Source: Oikopleura dioica | Taxonomy: Eukaryota; Chordata; Appendicularia; Copelata; Oikopleuridae | NCBI GenBank assembly: GCA_907165135.1 | Contig: OU015569.1 | Span: 1,612,001 to 1,676,000, forward strand | Direction of reading: 5' to 3' | DNA length: 64,000 nt | Shown here: one piece after another, positions 32,101 to 43,498 of the stretch | Layout of the letters: the number at the start of each line of letters is the position of its first letter | Position numbering within the stretch: the first letter of the stretch is position 1 | Notes under the pieces: model-generated | What the model was told of the DNA's origin: nothing | The model's database searches: none | The model's input: the letters and a program-made list of their open reading frames with translations, nothing else | Program-made: the position numbers and the translations under genes

Positions 32101-32770
32101 TGCTGATTTGGCCTACGTCAATATCTTCATTTTTGGTGAGTCAAAAAAACACAAAATTAGATAATTTTAAAAATTCAAACGTTTAGTTTTTGGTACGCTT
32201 TTTGCAAGTTTAGAATGGTTTCTTGAGGAAAGGCTTCAGCAGAAAAAAAGAAATAGGGGATAAACACGAATTGCTTTAAAATTTAAAAAAATTGAAATTG
32301 CGAGAAAGCCGCTGCAGGACCACACGGACAGCGAGAATAAATTCCGCTCCATCCCAGATGGCATTTGGTGGGCCATCATCACCATGACCACCGTCGGCTA
32401 CGGAGACATGTCCCCCTCTTCCACGGCAGGCAAATGCGTTGGTTTTGTTACGGTTACATAAAACGCTTTCGGTTCTGTTCAGCAGCGCTCTTTTCAAATG
32501 TCTTTTTCTCTTATGTAACCATCAACAGCTTGTGCTCTGGTTGGACTGCTATGCATTGCGTTGCCGATTCCCGGTTTCATCGCTAAGTTCCAGATGCTTT
32601 ACGAATACGAAAGCTCAAATCTTCGCGGGCGGCGAGAGTTCACCAAGAGAGTTAAGAAGCTGTCGATTCTGGACGACAGGCAAAGCATCATTCATGCCAA
32701 GAAAGAAGATCACGCGCGTTATCTCATTCAAGAGTATCTCTTCTCTCGGGCGGATATTAAACAGACCTGA
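29129..32770 (+). CDS. voltage-gated potassium channel (Kv, Shaw/Shab-like)
   Basis: Kv channels are tetramers that open on depolarisation. A T1-like N-terminal piece is seen at 29584-29728 ([19 protein letters not shown]) and a linker at 30140-30260. S1-S2 lie at 30598-30795 ([35 protein letters not shown]). [15 protein letters not shown] follows at 30874. S3 lies at 31520-31590 ([17 protein letters not shown]) and S4 at 31951-32013 ([19 protein letters not shown], six basic residues in register). S5 lies at 32050-32135. The pore filter TTVGYGD is at 32387-32407. S6 ([15 protein letters not shown]) and a cytosolic tail follow to a TGA at 32768. The S6 hinge is PIP rather than the PVP of most Kv1-4. 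A pentamer MITE lies in the intron before S3. Several intron ends are provisional; one near 29519 may be GC-AG. Confidence 0.9.
31004..31459 (+). mobile_element. TGAGC-pentamer MITE, copy 3
   Basis: Starts ATGAGTTGCAAATTTGCTGA and ends AAATTTGCAACTCTG. The second half is the reverse complement of the first in places (CCTATCCCGGAGGTAACTGA against its inverse near 31365), so this copy is partly palindromic. TGCAGCT words flank both ends but the exact duplication is blurred. It lies in the intron before the Kv S3 segment. Confidence 0.8.
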
Positions 32771-33421
32771 CTGCTTTTCACCTTTTTATAATAAAAATGT
32801 ACGTATGAAGCGTTCTTTCAATCAAAGCCTTCTATTGTTTTTGAGTTGATAGCATCGAGTTCGTGGAAAATTGCAATGTCAGCTCTAAGCAGAAACATTC
32901 AAAGGAGCGTTTAATCGACGAATAATATTTACGTTTGCCTGATCGTTTTTTTTCCATTACGATCCATTCTCTCTCATGGCCATCGCGCAATAAATGCCTT
33001 CCGAAATAAGCCACTTATAAGGGGCCTATGATTATGACGAGTTCTTTTTATTCAAAATACACAATAGACGCCTGGCAAAATAGTACTTCGCTGCGTAATC
33101 ATACCCTCGCAGCAAAATTACTGTTCGACCAAAAAAAGATATCTTTTTTTACGTAACAAGCGTTATCAGCAAATATGAAAATGCGCATCACACAGCTGGT
33201 GATTTTACTATTTTGGAAACACTATTTGATCGTTGACCTGATTCAATACCGGTAGGGGGGAGCAGCTGTTGGCGTTTGTCAGATGATTTGACCGGATAAC
33301 CCATTTCCAACTCCTTATAAGGAGCTCTGATCGAGCAGAAGCATTCAATTCTAAATTAGCGTTTTCAACAAAAAACAAAGAGTATATTTTTTATTCGATT
33401 TTCTCTCAACGTTTTAATTCC

Positions 33422-33736
33422 ATGGACAACCAAATGGATGACCAAGATATTTGCGGTCTTGCCGCTGCTATCACTTTGTTGGTGCTGCTGGTTTTGTATG
33501 TGTTCTGTAAATTGTTCGTCTGTGGTTGCGAATTTGTTGCTGTGACTCCGTTCAAAATTGCAAAATGGATCTTCAAGACGATGGCTATGAATCCCTACGA
33601 AAACTACAAGAAGAATCGAGGCGGAGAGACAAGTGAATACAACCCAACGGATCTTGAATTAGGCTATCCTGCTGAAACTCAGATCCTCGACGAATCACTG
33701 GACACATTCAACTTGAATGATTCAAGCAATAGATGA
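33422..33736 (+). CDS. small single-pass membrane protein, 104 residues, unknown
   Basis: One uninterrupted exon from ATG (33422) to TGA, in a context otherwise rich in stops. The product begins MDNQMDDQDICG, has one strong membrane span (AAAITLLVLLVLYVFCKLFV) at about residues 14-34, then a basic-aromatic stretch (FKIAKWIFKTMAMNPYENY) and an acidic, polar tail with PxxY-like and TDLELGYP words. There is no cleavable signal; topology N-out/C-in is likely from the acidic N-terminus and basic inner flank. AATAAA lies about 250 nt downstream. A TATA-like TATAAGG is upstream (33316). Confidence 0.7.
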   Translation: MDNQMDDQDICGLAAAITLLVLLVLYVFCKLFVCGCEFVAVTPFKIAKWIFKTMAMNPYENYKKNRGGETSEYNPTDLELGYPAETQILDESLDTFNLNDSSNR

Positions 33737-34426
33737 ATCTGAAGAAGAAAAAGAAAATGATGATCAACCGTTGATCATCCAATTCTCAAATTTAATAATT
33801 TGAAAATTTGTAAATGTTTCTAACTCTTCGAGTCTTCACTTTTCTTCTGTTTCTCTTTTCCTAGCATTCTTTTTAGATCTATTTTATTGAGCTTATCATA
33901 AATATTATAACTAGGAAAATTAATTATGACAAATTATAACTTGAGACTTCAATATAACAATTACTTCTGTTAAACTGTGTTTAAATAAAATTGATTTCGA
34001 AATTTCATGTTGCGATTGATAGTCACTTTGGAAAATTTGTAAATGCCTGAGTTTCTAATTCGAGTCTTCACTTTTCTTCTGCTTGTTTTTGCTCTTCGGC
34101 CGTGGAAGTCTTCGACTTGTTTTCACAGGACTAATTGCTCCTCTCGACAGCTCTTTACGTTTCTTTTCTAAACTTGTGCAGATCAACCAAATTCCCCGCA
34201 TAAAACTCCTGCGGCCATGCATACATGTGTTATTGCATTAGCAGGCTATTTATGAATCAGTCCGGAAGCGGAAATAATCCAGCTTGAAATATTTATCGAA
34301 TGTTTATGCGCCCGCTTGCATGTTGCTAGACTCGTTTCTGTCAAAAATTAACACACAGATATGCACAAACATAATTTATCCTGCTTTTTGGAGCATTTTA
34401 TAATTTCGCAAACTTGTAAAAAAAAT

Positions 34427-34680
34427 CTAAAAAATTTTTCGCTTCGCTTCGCTTTCGAAATTTTGATTTGCTTCGTTTCGCTTTCGCTTTAAATTAAAGA
34501 AAAATTCGCTTCGCTTCGCTTTCGCTTTAAAATAAAGAAAAATTCGCTTCGCTTCGCTTTCGCTTTCGAAATTTTTCGCTTCGTTTCGCTTTCGCTTTAA
34601 ATTAAAAAAAAATCGCTTCGCTTCGGTTCGCTTCGCTTTCGAAATTTTTAAAAAATTTTCGCTTTCGCTTTTCATTTTTG
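34427..34680. repeat. (TTCGCT)n-type low-complexity repeat
   Basis: About 250 bp of TTCGCTTCGCTTTCGCTTT units broken by AAATTAAAGAAAAA spacers. The open frame on the minus strand simply encodes Lys/Glu/Arg repeats and has no independent support as a gene. Confidence 0.85.
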
Positions 34681-34968
34681 GCCAAAATCCAGAGCCCTGT
34701 ATGGGTAATTTTCGAGTCTCGAGGACAATTTTAATGGCTCATTTATCTACTAAGTAACTGATTCTCAAAAAAATTATATGCACGTAAAAATACTTCAAAC
34801 AATATAATATCAATCGACACGTCCTTGTAGGGGTTATGAACTCGGTCCGTGACAAAGTGACCCGAAAAGTGTTTTTGAACAAAAACGTTTTTTTTTCGAG
34901 CAGGGTCGATTAGAATCACTTTCCCGGGAAGTCGCCTTTTCTGTTTACAATTTTTTGTTGGAGAGAAA

Positions 34969-36785
34969 ATGAAAGATAAAAGCGAAAACTGCGAAGAGTA
35001 TGAAGAACAAAGTTCGGAGAAATCAGTAAGATTTATTTTCTCTAAAAAGAATAAAGAAGGCGTAGATTGTTCCGCTGCGGCGATACCAGATTGTAGTTCT
35101 GTGCTTATGTTGCTACATCAACTTTATCTCAAACATGTCCTTCACGATTCTAGCGTCGTTTTTCGACGACAACGCGACCAAACACGGCCTGACAAAGACA
35201 GAAGTCGGCTTTATTGTCGCCATCTACGCGGGAATAGCTACGGTCGGCTGTCCAATCTTCGGAATTTTTCTTGCGCAAATTGGCAAAAAGTTCACGCTCA
35301 TAGCAGGTTTGCATAACAACTAACTTTTCTTCTCAGTTGATAAAATAAAAATAAATAACTCCAGATTATGAAATTAGAGTAAATATTCGAATACTTCTAG
35401 GGCTGACATGCGCCGCCGTTTGCGCGGGGTTATTCGCTTTTCTTGACGATATCGAGGATCCGTCCACCTATCTTTGGATTGGTATTCTTCTACGCGGCGT
35501 CCAAGCAGTTGGGGTTTCGGCATACTTCACCGCCACTTATGCTTTACTTGTCGAAGAGTGGCGCGGTTCTCGACTCTCACTCGCACTTGGCGTTTATGAG
35601 GCCTTCACTGGTCTGGGCATGATTTTGGGGCCTATTACAGGCTCTATTTTGTACAGGCAAGATTTGGACAAGTTTAAACGCCCGTAAAAGCTATTCTCTA
35701 GTGTTGGCGGATATCGGCTGCCTTTTTTGGTCGTCTGTGGAATGCTCCTTCTCGCAGCAATAATCAACCTAGCCGCACTGGAAAACAAAGACGTTTTTGG
35801 ACAAATTGGAGCCGACGAAGACGAAGCACTCCTTGGCAACGAAACGATTTCGACCAAAGATGGAATAAAGACACTTCTCTCCAGCGGACTTTTTCTCATT
35901 CCAAATCTCTTGATGATTCCCGTCTGGTCTTGCATGGATTTCGCCATTCCCTTCGTGGGCACTTATTTAGAAGAGTGCGAGCCTGGTAATGTGTTTGAGT
36001 GAACATCTAAATTCTATAATTCGACTAAAAGGAACGACTAAGATCCAAGTGGGTTTGCTCTTTGTGGTCTTTGCAGTTGCGTACATGCTCACTTCGCCAC
36101 TTTGGGGATTCTTGTGCGGCCAATTTCCCGTCTCCCGCTCCCTCATGTTCTGGGGTTCCTTTCTCGCTGCCTTGAGCTACTTTTTTCTCGGCCCAAGCCC
36201 GTGGCTTCAGAACATTGGTCTGTACTACTCCTGCTCCTTCACGAGAATAGCGCTTGTAATGGCCGTTCTTGGCCTCAGTTTGGCCGCGGCTATCATTCCA
36301 AGCTGTAACGAAATGGTCGAAGTCGCGCGAGCAGAAGGAGTAGAAGAACAAAGTAATCACTAGAAGTAAAAACTCTGCACTCATCATTCGTTTTAGCTTC
36401 TGATTTTATCGGAGGGCTGATAAATTCGCTCATTTTTCTCGGTGAATTTGTCGGACCAACTTTCGGTGGCTATATGCTCGACTATGCTCACGGAGACTTT
36501 CCCGTTGGCTGCTCTTTTTTCTCGATCGTTTGCATGGTCATCGTTTTTCTCTGTAAGTAAAAAATGTGTCGCTCAACGAAAGGGTTTTTTTAAGGTGGAG
36601 TTTGGTGGATCGGACTTTTGATGAAGCGAAAATGGAAGCAGAAGAAAGAATCCGCTGCCGAAAGAGATATCAGAAATATCAGAAATACTGAAGAACGATA
36701 CAGTAGAAGAATACGAAGACGGATCCACTCACAACATTATGTTAGAGACCTAAGGAGTTTTCGCCATTTATTTTCCCGTTTTTAG
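34969..36785 (+). CDS. MFS transporter, SLC18B1-like (vesicular amine/polyamine family)
   Basis: SLC18 proteins are proton antiporters that load amines; SLC18B1 handles polyamines. The ATG at 34969 opens an acidic cytosolic head. Exons then encode paired membrane helices: FTILASFFDDNATKHGL, EVGFIVAIYAGIATVGCPIF, GIFLAQIGKKFTLIAG (the MFS loop 2-3 region), ILLRGVQAVGVSAYFTATYA, then YEAFTGLGMILGPITGSILY, a strong SLC18 signature. After GGYRLPFLVVCGMLLLAAI come a cytosolic loop and the second half (MIPVWSCMDFAIPFVGTYLE, VGLLFVVFAVAYMLTSPLWG, GLINSLIFLGEFVGPTFGGY). A basic tail ends at TAG 36783-36785. One intron after ITGSILYR (35658) seems to use a GC donor. About 12 helices in all, as expected. 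Confidence 0.85.
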
Positions 36786-37276
36786 CAAATTTCGACCGGG
36801 CCCAAATCCTTGACAGAATCTCTTGGAAGCTCTCTTCGGATCCCCATGCATTGTCACGAGCCAAGGACCTCAGAACAAGTGTCGAGTGACGAGTTCCCGA
36901 TTTGAAATGTGAACCGTTCGTGCTTTTGATGATAAGCTCTTCTCGTTTTTTTTCTAAATAACTAAATAAAAGTCAATTGCTTATTCTTTGTATTGGCTAT
37001 TTTCCTTTTGATCTTTGTTGAATCGGAATTTGACGCTTACGCGGGACTGGATTAAGTGCAGTCCCGACATCCGACGATTTGGAAAGGAGATGACGAGGGG
37101 AAGGTACTCACCGCGCTCCACCAGATACTTATCGCCAGGTACCAAATATTTCAAACGAATACCTTTTCCTAACGTGTGTTTCCTCCTTCCTAGACAACGT
37201 AACACTTTCGGCTAATAACTGTCAACTCATTCCTCAGCATTCTTTCACGGCACTGTTCACGCAGAACAGTACAAAT

Positions 37277-37513
37277 CTGGGCTCGGCAACCTGAGTAGAA
37301 ATGAGTCAGGGTTTAAAAATCAAAAATGAAAAGCCGCGTAGCGGCTTTTTTAAAAACGAAGCCGCAAAGCGGCTTCGCCAGAAGTTAAAAATAAGATTGA
37401 AGAATAATATTGCGAAGCCACTTCGCGGCTTCGTTTTTAAAAAAGCCGCTACGCGGCTTTTCATTTTTGATTTTTAAACCCTGACTCATTTCTACTCAGG
37501 TTACCGAGCCCAG
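37277..37513. mobile_element. palindromic MITE, CTGGGCTCGG family, perfect 8-bp target duplication
   Basis: 237 bp with ends CTGGGCTCGGCAACCTGAGT and ACTCAGGTTACCGAGCCCAG. GTACAAAT flanks both sides (37269-37276, 37514-37521). The arms contain AAAAGCCGCGTAGCGGCTTT and CGAAGCCGCAAAGCGGCTTC. This is the cleanest copy in the window. Confidence 0.92.
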
Positions 37514-38025
37514 GTACAAATTCCTCGATGGTACCGATTTCATGCTCTCATTATGGTATCATTATGAGAGCATGAAGTTTTCTCATAGCATAACAACTTG
37601 CCAATCGATGACCTTCTTTGATTGAATCAATCAGCACAGGTGCAAGAGCTGATTATAGTTCGATCTTTTGATGGTATGCTCTCTACTGTCATCGTTTTGT
37701 TACTATAAATGTGTTTGAAAATGCAAATAAGTATTAATTTTAAAATGAACCTGTTCCCGTAAATAGGCTTGCAGCACAAATGTCTTGCTGATTTTTTTCT
37801 TTCTAAATAAGTTTATTCATCGCTGTTAAAATGACTTATCAACAAATTCTACTCCTTCACAATCAAATGCTAGATCCAATAAAATATGTTTTCTTCTGAC
37901 AAGTTATCTAGTGCTATCCTCAAAAGAACACGCCTGTTATAAAAAAATGCCGTGTTCATTTTTGAAGGAGTTCCTTTCGCATTGAGTTATTTGCTTGCAC
38001 AAGTAAGCTAGTTGATGACGACAAA

Positions 38026-38109
38026 TTAAGCCGCTGCAACGCACTTCTGGAATTTACATTCGCACTGGAAGCACTTCGTATAAGTCGAATCAGGGCAAGA
38101 GGATTGTGA
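38026..38109 (-). CDS. possible last exon of a small cysteine-rich secreted peptide
   Basis: Minus strand: an AG acceptor at 38110-38111, then 27 codons with six cysteines (SCPDSTYTKCFQCECKFQKC) and a TAA. Cysteine density is far above background, but the upstream exons could not be joined. It could equally be a chance frame. Confidence 0.28.
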   Translation of the reverse strand, partial: SQSSCPDSTYTKCFQCECKFQKCVAAA

Positions 38110-39833
38110 CTTTTTTGAGGTTTAGATGTCGCTCAAAAAATATTCCTCAGCAGACATTTGCTTCTTTGAATTTTAGTGTTGAATGCTAACGTGTCGCAAA
38201 TACGGACATTTTACCGTTACTGAGTGTGCAAGGGCTGGCTGATCCGGTAGTTGGCGATTATCCGAAAATTGACTCGATCGCGGCACTTTCTGATTGCGCC
38301 TTGAAAAGGATCAAGGACACGTTGTACTTGGAGACTCCTTGATACTAGAAGGTCTTTCGCGAAAGTCGCTACACAAAGGTTTTTCCGAAAAAGAAAATTT
38401 AGATGAACGATCTAATGACTAGGCAAAGGCGGTCGATTTTTCTAATGACTTGAAGACGCGTTGGAAATGACCAATTTGAGATTGGGACTTTCTCATGGCT
38501 CGCTCTTTCTAAGGGCTTCCTATGATCGTTAAGGACTCCATCTGGACTTGAAACGTTCATTAAATGACGAGTTCCTCCGCTTAATATCTTTCTCCGTGCG
38601 ACAAAATGACAATCGAAGGAAAAATTGAAGAATAAGAGGGCTAGGGCAAAGGCCTTATGAAAATTATAATGTAACATCTGTTTGAAGCCGTTGAATAGGC
38701 AAGAATTCCACGAATTTATTCACAGATTGCCTCATTTCAGCTGCTTCAGAACTGGTTCGAACGAGAGATTTTATCTCTCTGCTGGCATCATTCAGAGGCT
38801 ATAAATGGGACCGAAAGCGTAGGAAGGAGACATTTTAAAATGAATCAATTAAAAAAGTAGCTCAAGCGCCAAATACAGTAGCTTTCCATTTTCGAAAAAT
38901 AAATAAAATGATATCATTTTAATTTCGATTTCTGTGATTCGTAACTATTCTGTAATAAAGATAACTCAAGAAAATTCAATCGAAAATTATTTTATACTCA
39001 AACTCTTAAAAAACAATTTTACCATATTAATTGAAACTAAGATTTTCAAAAAAAAATCTAGCCTGATCTCTGCGTCCTTTTCTAACATAGCGAAGAGGGG
39101 ATTAATCAGCTGGAGAATTCTTGTGTTTGGAACACCTCGAAGAAATTTTAATTCGCGCCTTGTGGAGTTGCCGATTAGCTATCTAAGTAAAACATTGTCC
39201 CCGTGGTGTAACTAACGCAAACGTTGGTTTGGGTGAACAGTTTTAGAAAGTAAGAAAGAGAGAAAAAACGATGATGAATTAATTTTGAAAAGAACGGCTA
39301 AAAATTGCCATCAACCAGTTAATTATTTCTGTCAACAAAAAAAAAGTTACATAAGAAAAAGCTTTTCAAATCTTGAAAATGTTATCACAAAGAAAAGTTG
39401 TGCAAAGGCGGCGCGTATCGGCGCGGATTACTTTTAAAATTCTTGTGCATTTCACGTTTGATATGCAGCGCAGCGGATTTGAATGAGCGTCGAGCAGAAA
39501 AAGCAGCGCCGGGGTCAGCACTAATATTTTCGTTTCGCAGGGGTTGAACGCCAATTTGCTAAACAGGCATCAGACCCAGTTTACATAATTTAATTCCAGG
39601 CACGCAGCGGCCAGTTCCACTCGCAAATAGCTACGCTCGGACTGAGCACAGCCGTATTACTTTTCGATTGTTCGTCTAAGAAGTTCTTCCCGCAGAGGTT
39701 CAACCACTTTCCAACCTTTCGACGTGTTTTACTGATCAAGTTTCTATCGGCACTAGAATTGTGCAGCACCTAAATAAGTTTTAACGAAAAGCGGTTTTTT
39801 TTATAACGAAGCCGCGAAACTAATATTACCTTG

Positions 39834-40075
39834 ATTGGGCGACCTGTTCAAAAAGCATGAGCCAGAGTCAGAAAAATAGTTAATGAAAAGCCGCGTAGCG
39901 GCTTTTCTAGAAACGAAGCCGCGAAGCGGCTTCTCCGGAGTTTTTCCAAATCATGTTGGAAAATCATTTTTTTGAAGCCGCGAAGCGGCTTTGTTTCTAA
40001 AAAAGCCGCTACGCGGCTTTTCATTAACTATTTTTCGGACCCTAACTCAGGTTTTCTACACAGTTTGTCGAGCCT
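39834..40075. mobile_element. palindromic MITE, CTGGGCTCGG family, diverged copy
   Basis: Left end TTGGGCGACCTG and right end CACAGTTTGTCGAGCC are degraded. Arms are well kept: TAATGAAAAGCCGCGTAGCG, GAAGCCGCGAAGCGGCTTC and their inverses, then TTCGGACCCTAACTCAGG. No clear target duplication. Confidence 0.8.
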
Positions 40076-40365
40076 TGTATTTTGCATATCATCGAAATTC
40101 GATTCAAATGATCTAATAATTGCGTTATGAAAAACAAGATAAGTTCTTTTAGCGGCGCAAAAGCCAACGTGCTGCAGAGGGTGTCAGCTGGAAGATTAAA
40201 GTGTATAAATTTACACTCGCTAAGAGTCCACTAATGAGCTTTTAGTTGAAAAATTCGAAATTGAACCCAACTTCGCTAAAGCGGGCTATTATTTTTGCTC
40301 TGATCCGATTAATTCGACTTTTCTGGGTACAGTTAGCCAACTGCTTCGCGCTTCAGCATGAGCGC

Positions 40366-40750
40366 CAGAGTTGCAAATTTTGGTTTATTTTTGCTGAGCT
40401 GCCGTTTTTCAGAGGTCATTGAGCTGAGCTGAGCAGACCTATTTTTTAGGAAGTTGAGCTGAGCTGTGCTGGGTGAGCTGAGCTGAGCTGAGCTGTTTTT
40501 ACTGTATTTTTAGTAGTAAAATTGTGTTAAAATCATTGAGCTAAGCTGAGTAATACTTGTCTGAGCTGAGCTGAGCAGAACTGATCATGTTCGAAAATTA
40601 TTGAGCTGAGCTGAGCTGAGCTGAGTGATAATTGTCTGAGCTGAGCTGAGATGAGCAGATATGATCATTTTCGAAAATCACTGAGCTGAGCTGACTGCTC
40701 AGCTCACTCAGCCAGCTCAGCTCACTCAGCTCAACAAATTTGCAACTCTG
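40366..40750 (+). mobile_element. TGAGC-pentamer MITE, copy 4, perfect 8-bp target duplication
   Basis: Starts CAGAGTTGCAAATTTTGGTT and ends AAATTTGCAACTCTG, perfect inverted ends of 15 bp. ATGAGCGC flanks both sides (40358-40365, 40751-40758). The interior has the family spacers ACTGTATTTTTAGTAGTAAA and GATCATGTTCGAAAA. Confidence 0.93.
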
Positions 40751-41166
40751 ATGAGCGCAGACTCTTGGTAAGGTTGAAGAGGATTTCGGAGAAAAACGTG
40801 AATATTACGGGAAATCTAAAGAGTGCTTGAAAAGTCCTGAAGAGCAGCCTTTCAATCAATCTGACGGGGGATTCTTTCTTGTTTCCGTTCTTTATGAGAT
40901 TGAGACATCCTTGAGACTAATAGGGTATTCAAAATTCGGAGGAAACATAGGATAAAAGAAGCGTTTATACAAAGCTTGTAACTGAGGCGTAAAAACAATT
41001 ATTTACTTTAAAGAATAGTATGTTTTCTTTTGAAAGAAAGAATAATTTTGTTTGTCTTGGTCAATCTCTTTTACCCCGTCTTTTATTTAGCCATAAATAC
41101 GAAAGCAGAGAATAAGCCAACATTTAAAGATTTTCAGACATTTTTTTTAATATCCGGGTTGGGACA

Positions 41167-42976
41167 ATGCGGACAACGAAACGATGGTCTCGCTTTGCCT
41201 GTTTCAGTCTGAAAACTTTCAGAAGAGAGAAAGCGCTGTGGATGAGTGTTTTTAAAGAAAAGAGAAGCTTTCTCTTGTGGCTTTCGTTTTTGGCGATCAT
41301 TACTTGCACAGCTTTGAATGAATTTTCTGTCGATCAAAAGAGCCTTTTGAAATTTTCTAAAAGCATAAGCACCCCGACAAATAAGGAAAAAAGCTCAACT
41401 ACTGAATGTCGATCATGATTTTGTTTGAATAAATTAGAGCTTTAAAAGTTCTACTCAAATGTACTACCAGCAGAAAGTTATTACGGCCTGAGTTGCGAGG
41501 CGATCATTAACTCTTCTTTATCGGACGCGGAATTGGAGAAATTACAGCAAAGAATACAAAATACGAAGCAAGAAGACAGAGAAGAGTTCTTCGCGACGCT
41601 GTCAGAGTCGAACTTAACAAGCTGGATCGAAAACGAGCGGTGCGACTCCTTCATCAAAAAACGCAAGTACATCACGGCTCCATTGAGCGATCGCGAGGCA
41701 GAGTTCCCCATTGCATATGCAATCGTGGCGTACGAAAAAGCGGGCGAAGTCGAGGTCAGTTCTTTTTAGCTAATATTTTTCAGCTTTATTTCTGCTTTCA
41801 GCGTCTTTTGCGCTCTATCTATCGCCCGCAGAATGTCTACTGCATCCACGCGGATAAGAAATCAGACAATACATTTTACCAAGCTCTGGTAAGGCTAGCC
41901 AGTTGTTTTCCGAATGTGATTCTAGCGTCGAAAAGAGAAACAGTGACTTACGCTCATTATTCAAGGATAGGTTCGAATTCCTAAGCTCAGGAGACTTTGG
42001 CTGATGTTCTTAACCCTTCGTAGACTGCAGGCAGATTTTAACTGCATGGAAGATCTGTTGAATCATCCCATCAAATGGAAATATTACATCAACTTGTGCG
42101 GAACGGACTTTCCCCTGAAAACGAACGCAGAAATTGTCCGCTATTTGTCGTACATCTCGCCGCACAACGAGATCGAATGCGTCCCCATGAGTCCTGGAAA
42201 AGTAGCCAGGCTGACCTGGCATTATCAGCTGGAGAAAGGGGAAAATGGGAAATATAATGTTGTTAACACAAGAGAGGAAAATCCACCGCCACCTCGTAAG
42301 TTGTCAGAAATTCTGGAAATTCTGTTGAATTAATGATTTTTTAAAGACGGAATCGGAAAATACGCAGGCTCAGCGTACAACATTCTCTCCCGCGCCTTCG
42401 TCGACTACACGATGAACAACTCAACGGTGTTCGAGATTCGCCAGTGGAGCCGGGATACGCTCACGCCAGACGAGTTCCTCTGGGCAGCGCTCAGCAGATT
42501 TCCAGGAGCGCCGGGCTATCTTCCGCCAAATCCGCGATACGACAAGAATGAATTCCAGGTTCTCTTTTTTCCTCCCTTTGGTTTACGAAAAACGTGGTTC
42601 AGAGTCTCGCAAGAATCGTAAAATGGTACGACCACGTTCTCAATGGGCTCTATCCTAGATGTTACGGAGCGTATCGCCATGGAATTTGTGTCTATGGGGC
42701 CGGCGACTTACCATGGGTACTTTTCTAATTGATAATTTGATCTCGTTAAAACTTTGTCATAATGCCCTTGTTGAGCCAAATAATTGGACATAGTGGGAAA
42801 CACTAATAGAACAAGAAACACGGCAATTAAAACGTGTCGTTAATTAACGAAATTTCGTGTAGCTACTCGAACAGAAGCACCTCTTTGCGAACAAGTTCAG
42901 CGCGTGGAACGACGATTTGGCCATCCAGTGCTTGGAAAAACACCTGAGGAGAAAGGAGCTTTCCGAAAAGTTTTAA
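41167..42976 (+). CDS. GT14 beta-1,6-GlcNAc transferase (GCNT-like), copy 1
   Basis: GCNT enzymes add beta-1,6 GlcNAc branches to mucin-type O-glycans or I-antigen chains in the Golgi. Exon 1 encodes a type II anchor (SFLLWLSFLAIITCTAL); 41242 is an alternative start with a shorter tail. Next come 41472-41755 (ESYYGLSCEAII, APLSDREAEFPIAYAIV), 41802-41965 (RSIYRPQNVYCIHADKKSD, CFPNVILASK), 42025-42292 (RLQADFNCMEDLL, NLCGTDFPLKTNAEIVRYL), 42348-42556 (GSAYNILSRAFVDY, SPDEF-like TPDEFLWAALSRFPGAPG), 42602-42716 (YPRCYGAYRHGICVYGAGDL) and 42862-42976 (EQKHLFANKFSAWNDDLA). The order equals GCNT1/3/4, including the conserved cysteines and the DE-W acidic site. Stop TAA 42974-42976. A second copy lies 1.5 kb downstream. 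Confidence 0.88.
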
Positions 42977-43041
42977 AGCCTTTTGGATTATTCAGATTAG
43001 ACTATTTTTGAATTATTTCGGCGGTACTAACTATTGGTGAC

Positions 43042-43498
43042 CAGAGTTGCAAATTTTGCTTTATTTTCGCTGAGCTGAGCTGACCTGCGTGAAAAATTCA
43101 CTGAGCTGAGCTGAGCTGAGCTGAGCTGGCCTATTTCGGAGCTCACCGAGCTGAGCTGAGCAGCCATTTTTCAGAGGTCATTGAGCTGAGCTAATTAGAC
43201 CTCTAATTAGAGCTGAGCTGAGCTGGGTGAGCTAAACTGAGCTGTTTTTTACTGTATTTTTAGTAGTAAAAATGTGTTAATATCATCGAGCTGAGCTGAG
43301 TGATACTTGTCTGAGCTGAGCTGAGCGGAACTGATCATGCTCGAAAATAATTGAGCTGAGCTGAGCTGAGCTGAGTGATAATTGTCTTAGCTGAGCTGGG
43401 CTGAGCTGAGCAGATCAGATCATTTTTGAAAATCACTGAGCTGAGCTGAGCGACTGCAGCCAGTTCAGCTCACTCAGCTCAACAAATTTGCAACTCTG
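43042..43498 (+). mobile_element. TGAGC-pentamer MITE, copy 5
   Basis: Starts CAGAGTTGCAAATTTTGCTT and ends AAATTTGCAACTCTG. Flanks TTGGTGAC (43034-43041) and TTGGTCCC (43499-43506) agree at 6 of 8. Interior: CTGGCCTATTTCGGAG, CATTTTTCAGAGGTCATTGA and TGATAATTGTCT spacers between TGAGC blocks. Between the two GCNT genes. Confidence 0.88.

Larger units (their letters stand above)
36786..41160. other. 4.4-kb gene-poor interval rich in mobile elements
   Basis: Apart from MITEs at 37277-37513, 39834-40075 and 40366-40750 and one possible small exon at 38026, no coding region is supported. 37000-37250 and 38400-38680 have modest open frames without splice or domain support. A half-copy of the palindromic MITE core lies at 39785-39820. 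Confidence 0.5.

Noticed and set aside
38399-38677. 92-codon minus-strand frame
   Set aside because: No domain, odd composition and no splice or polyA context.
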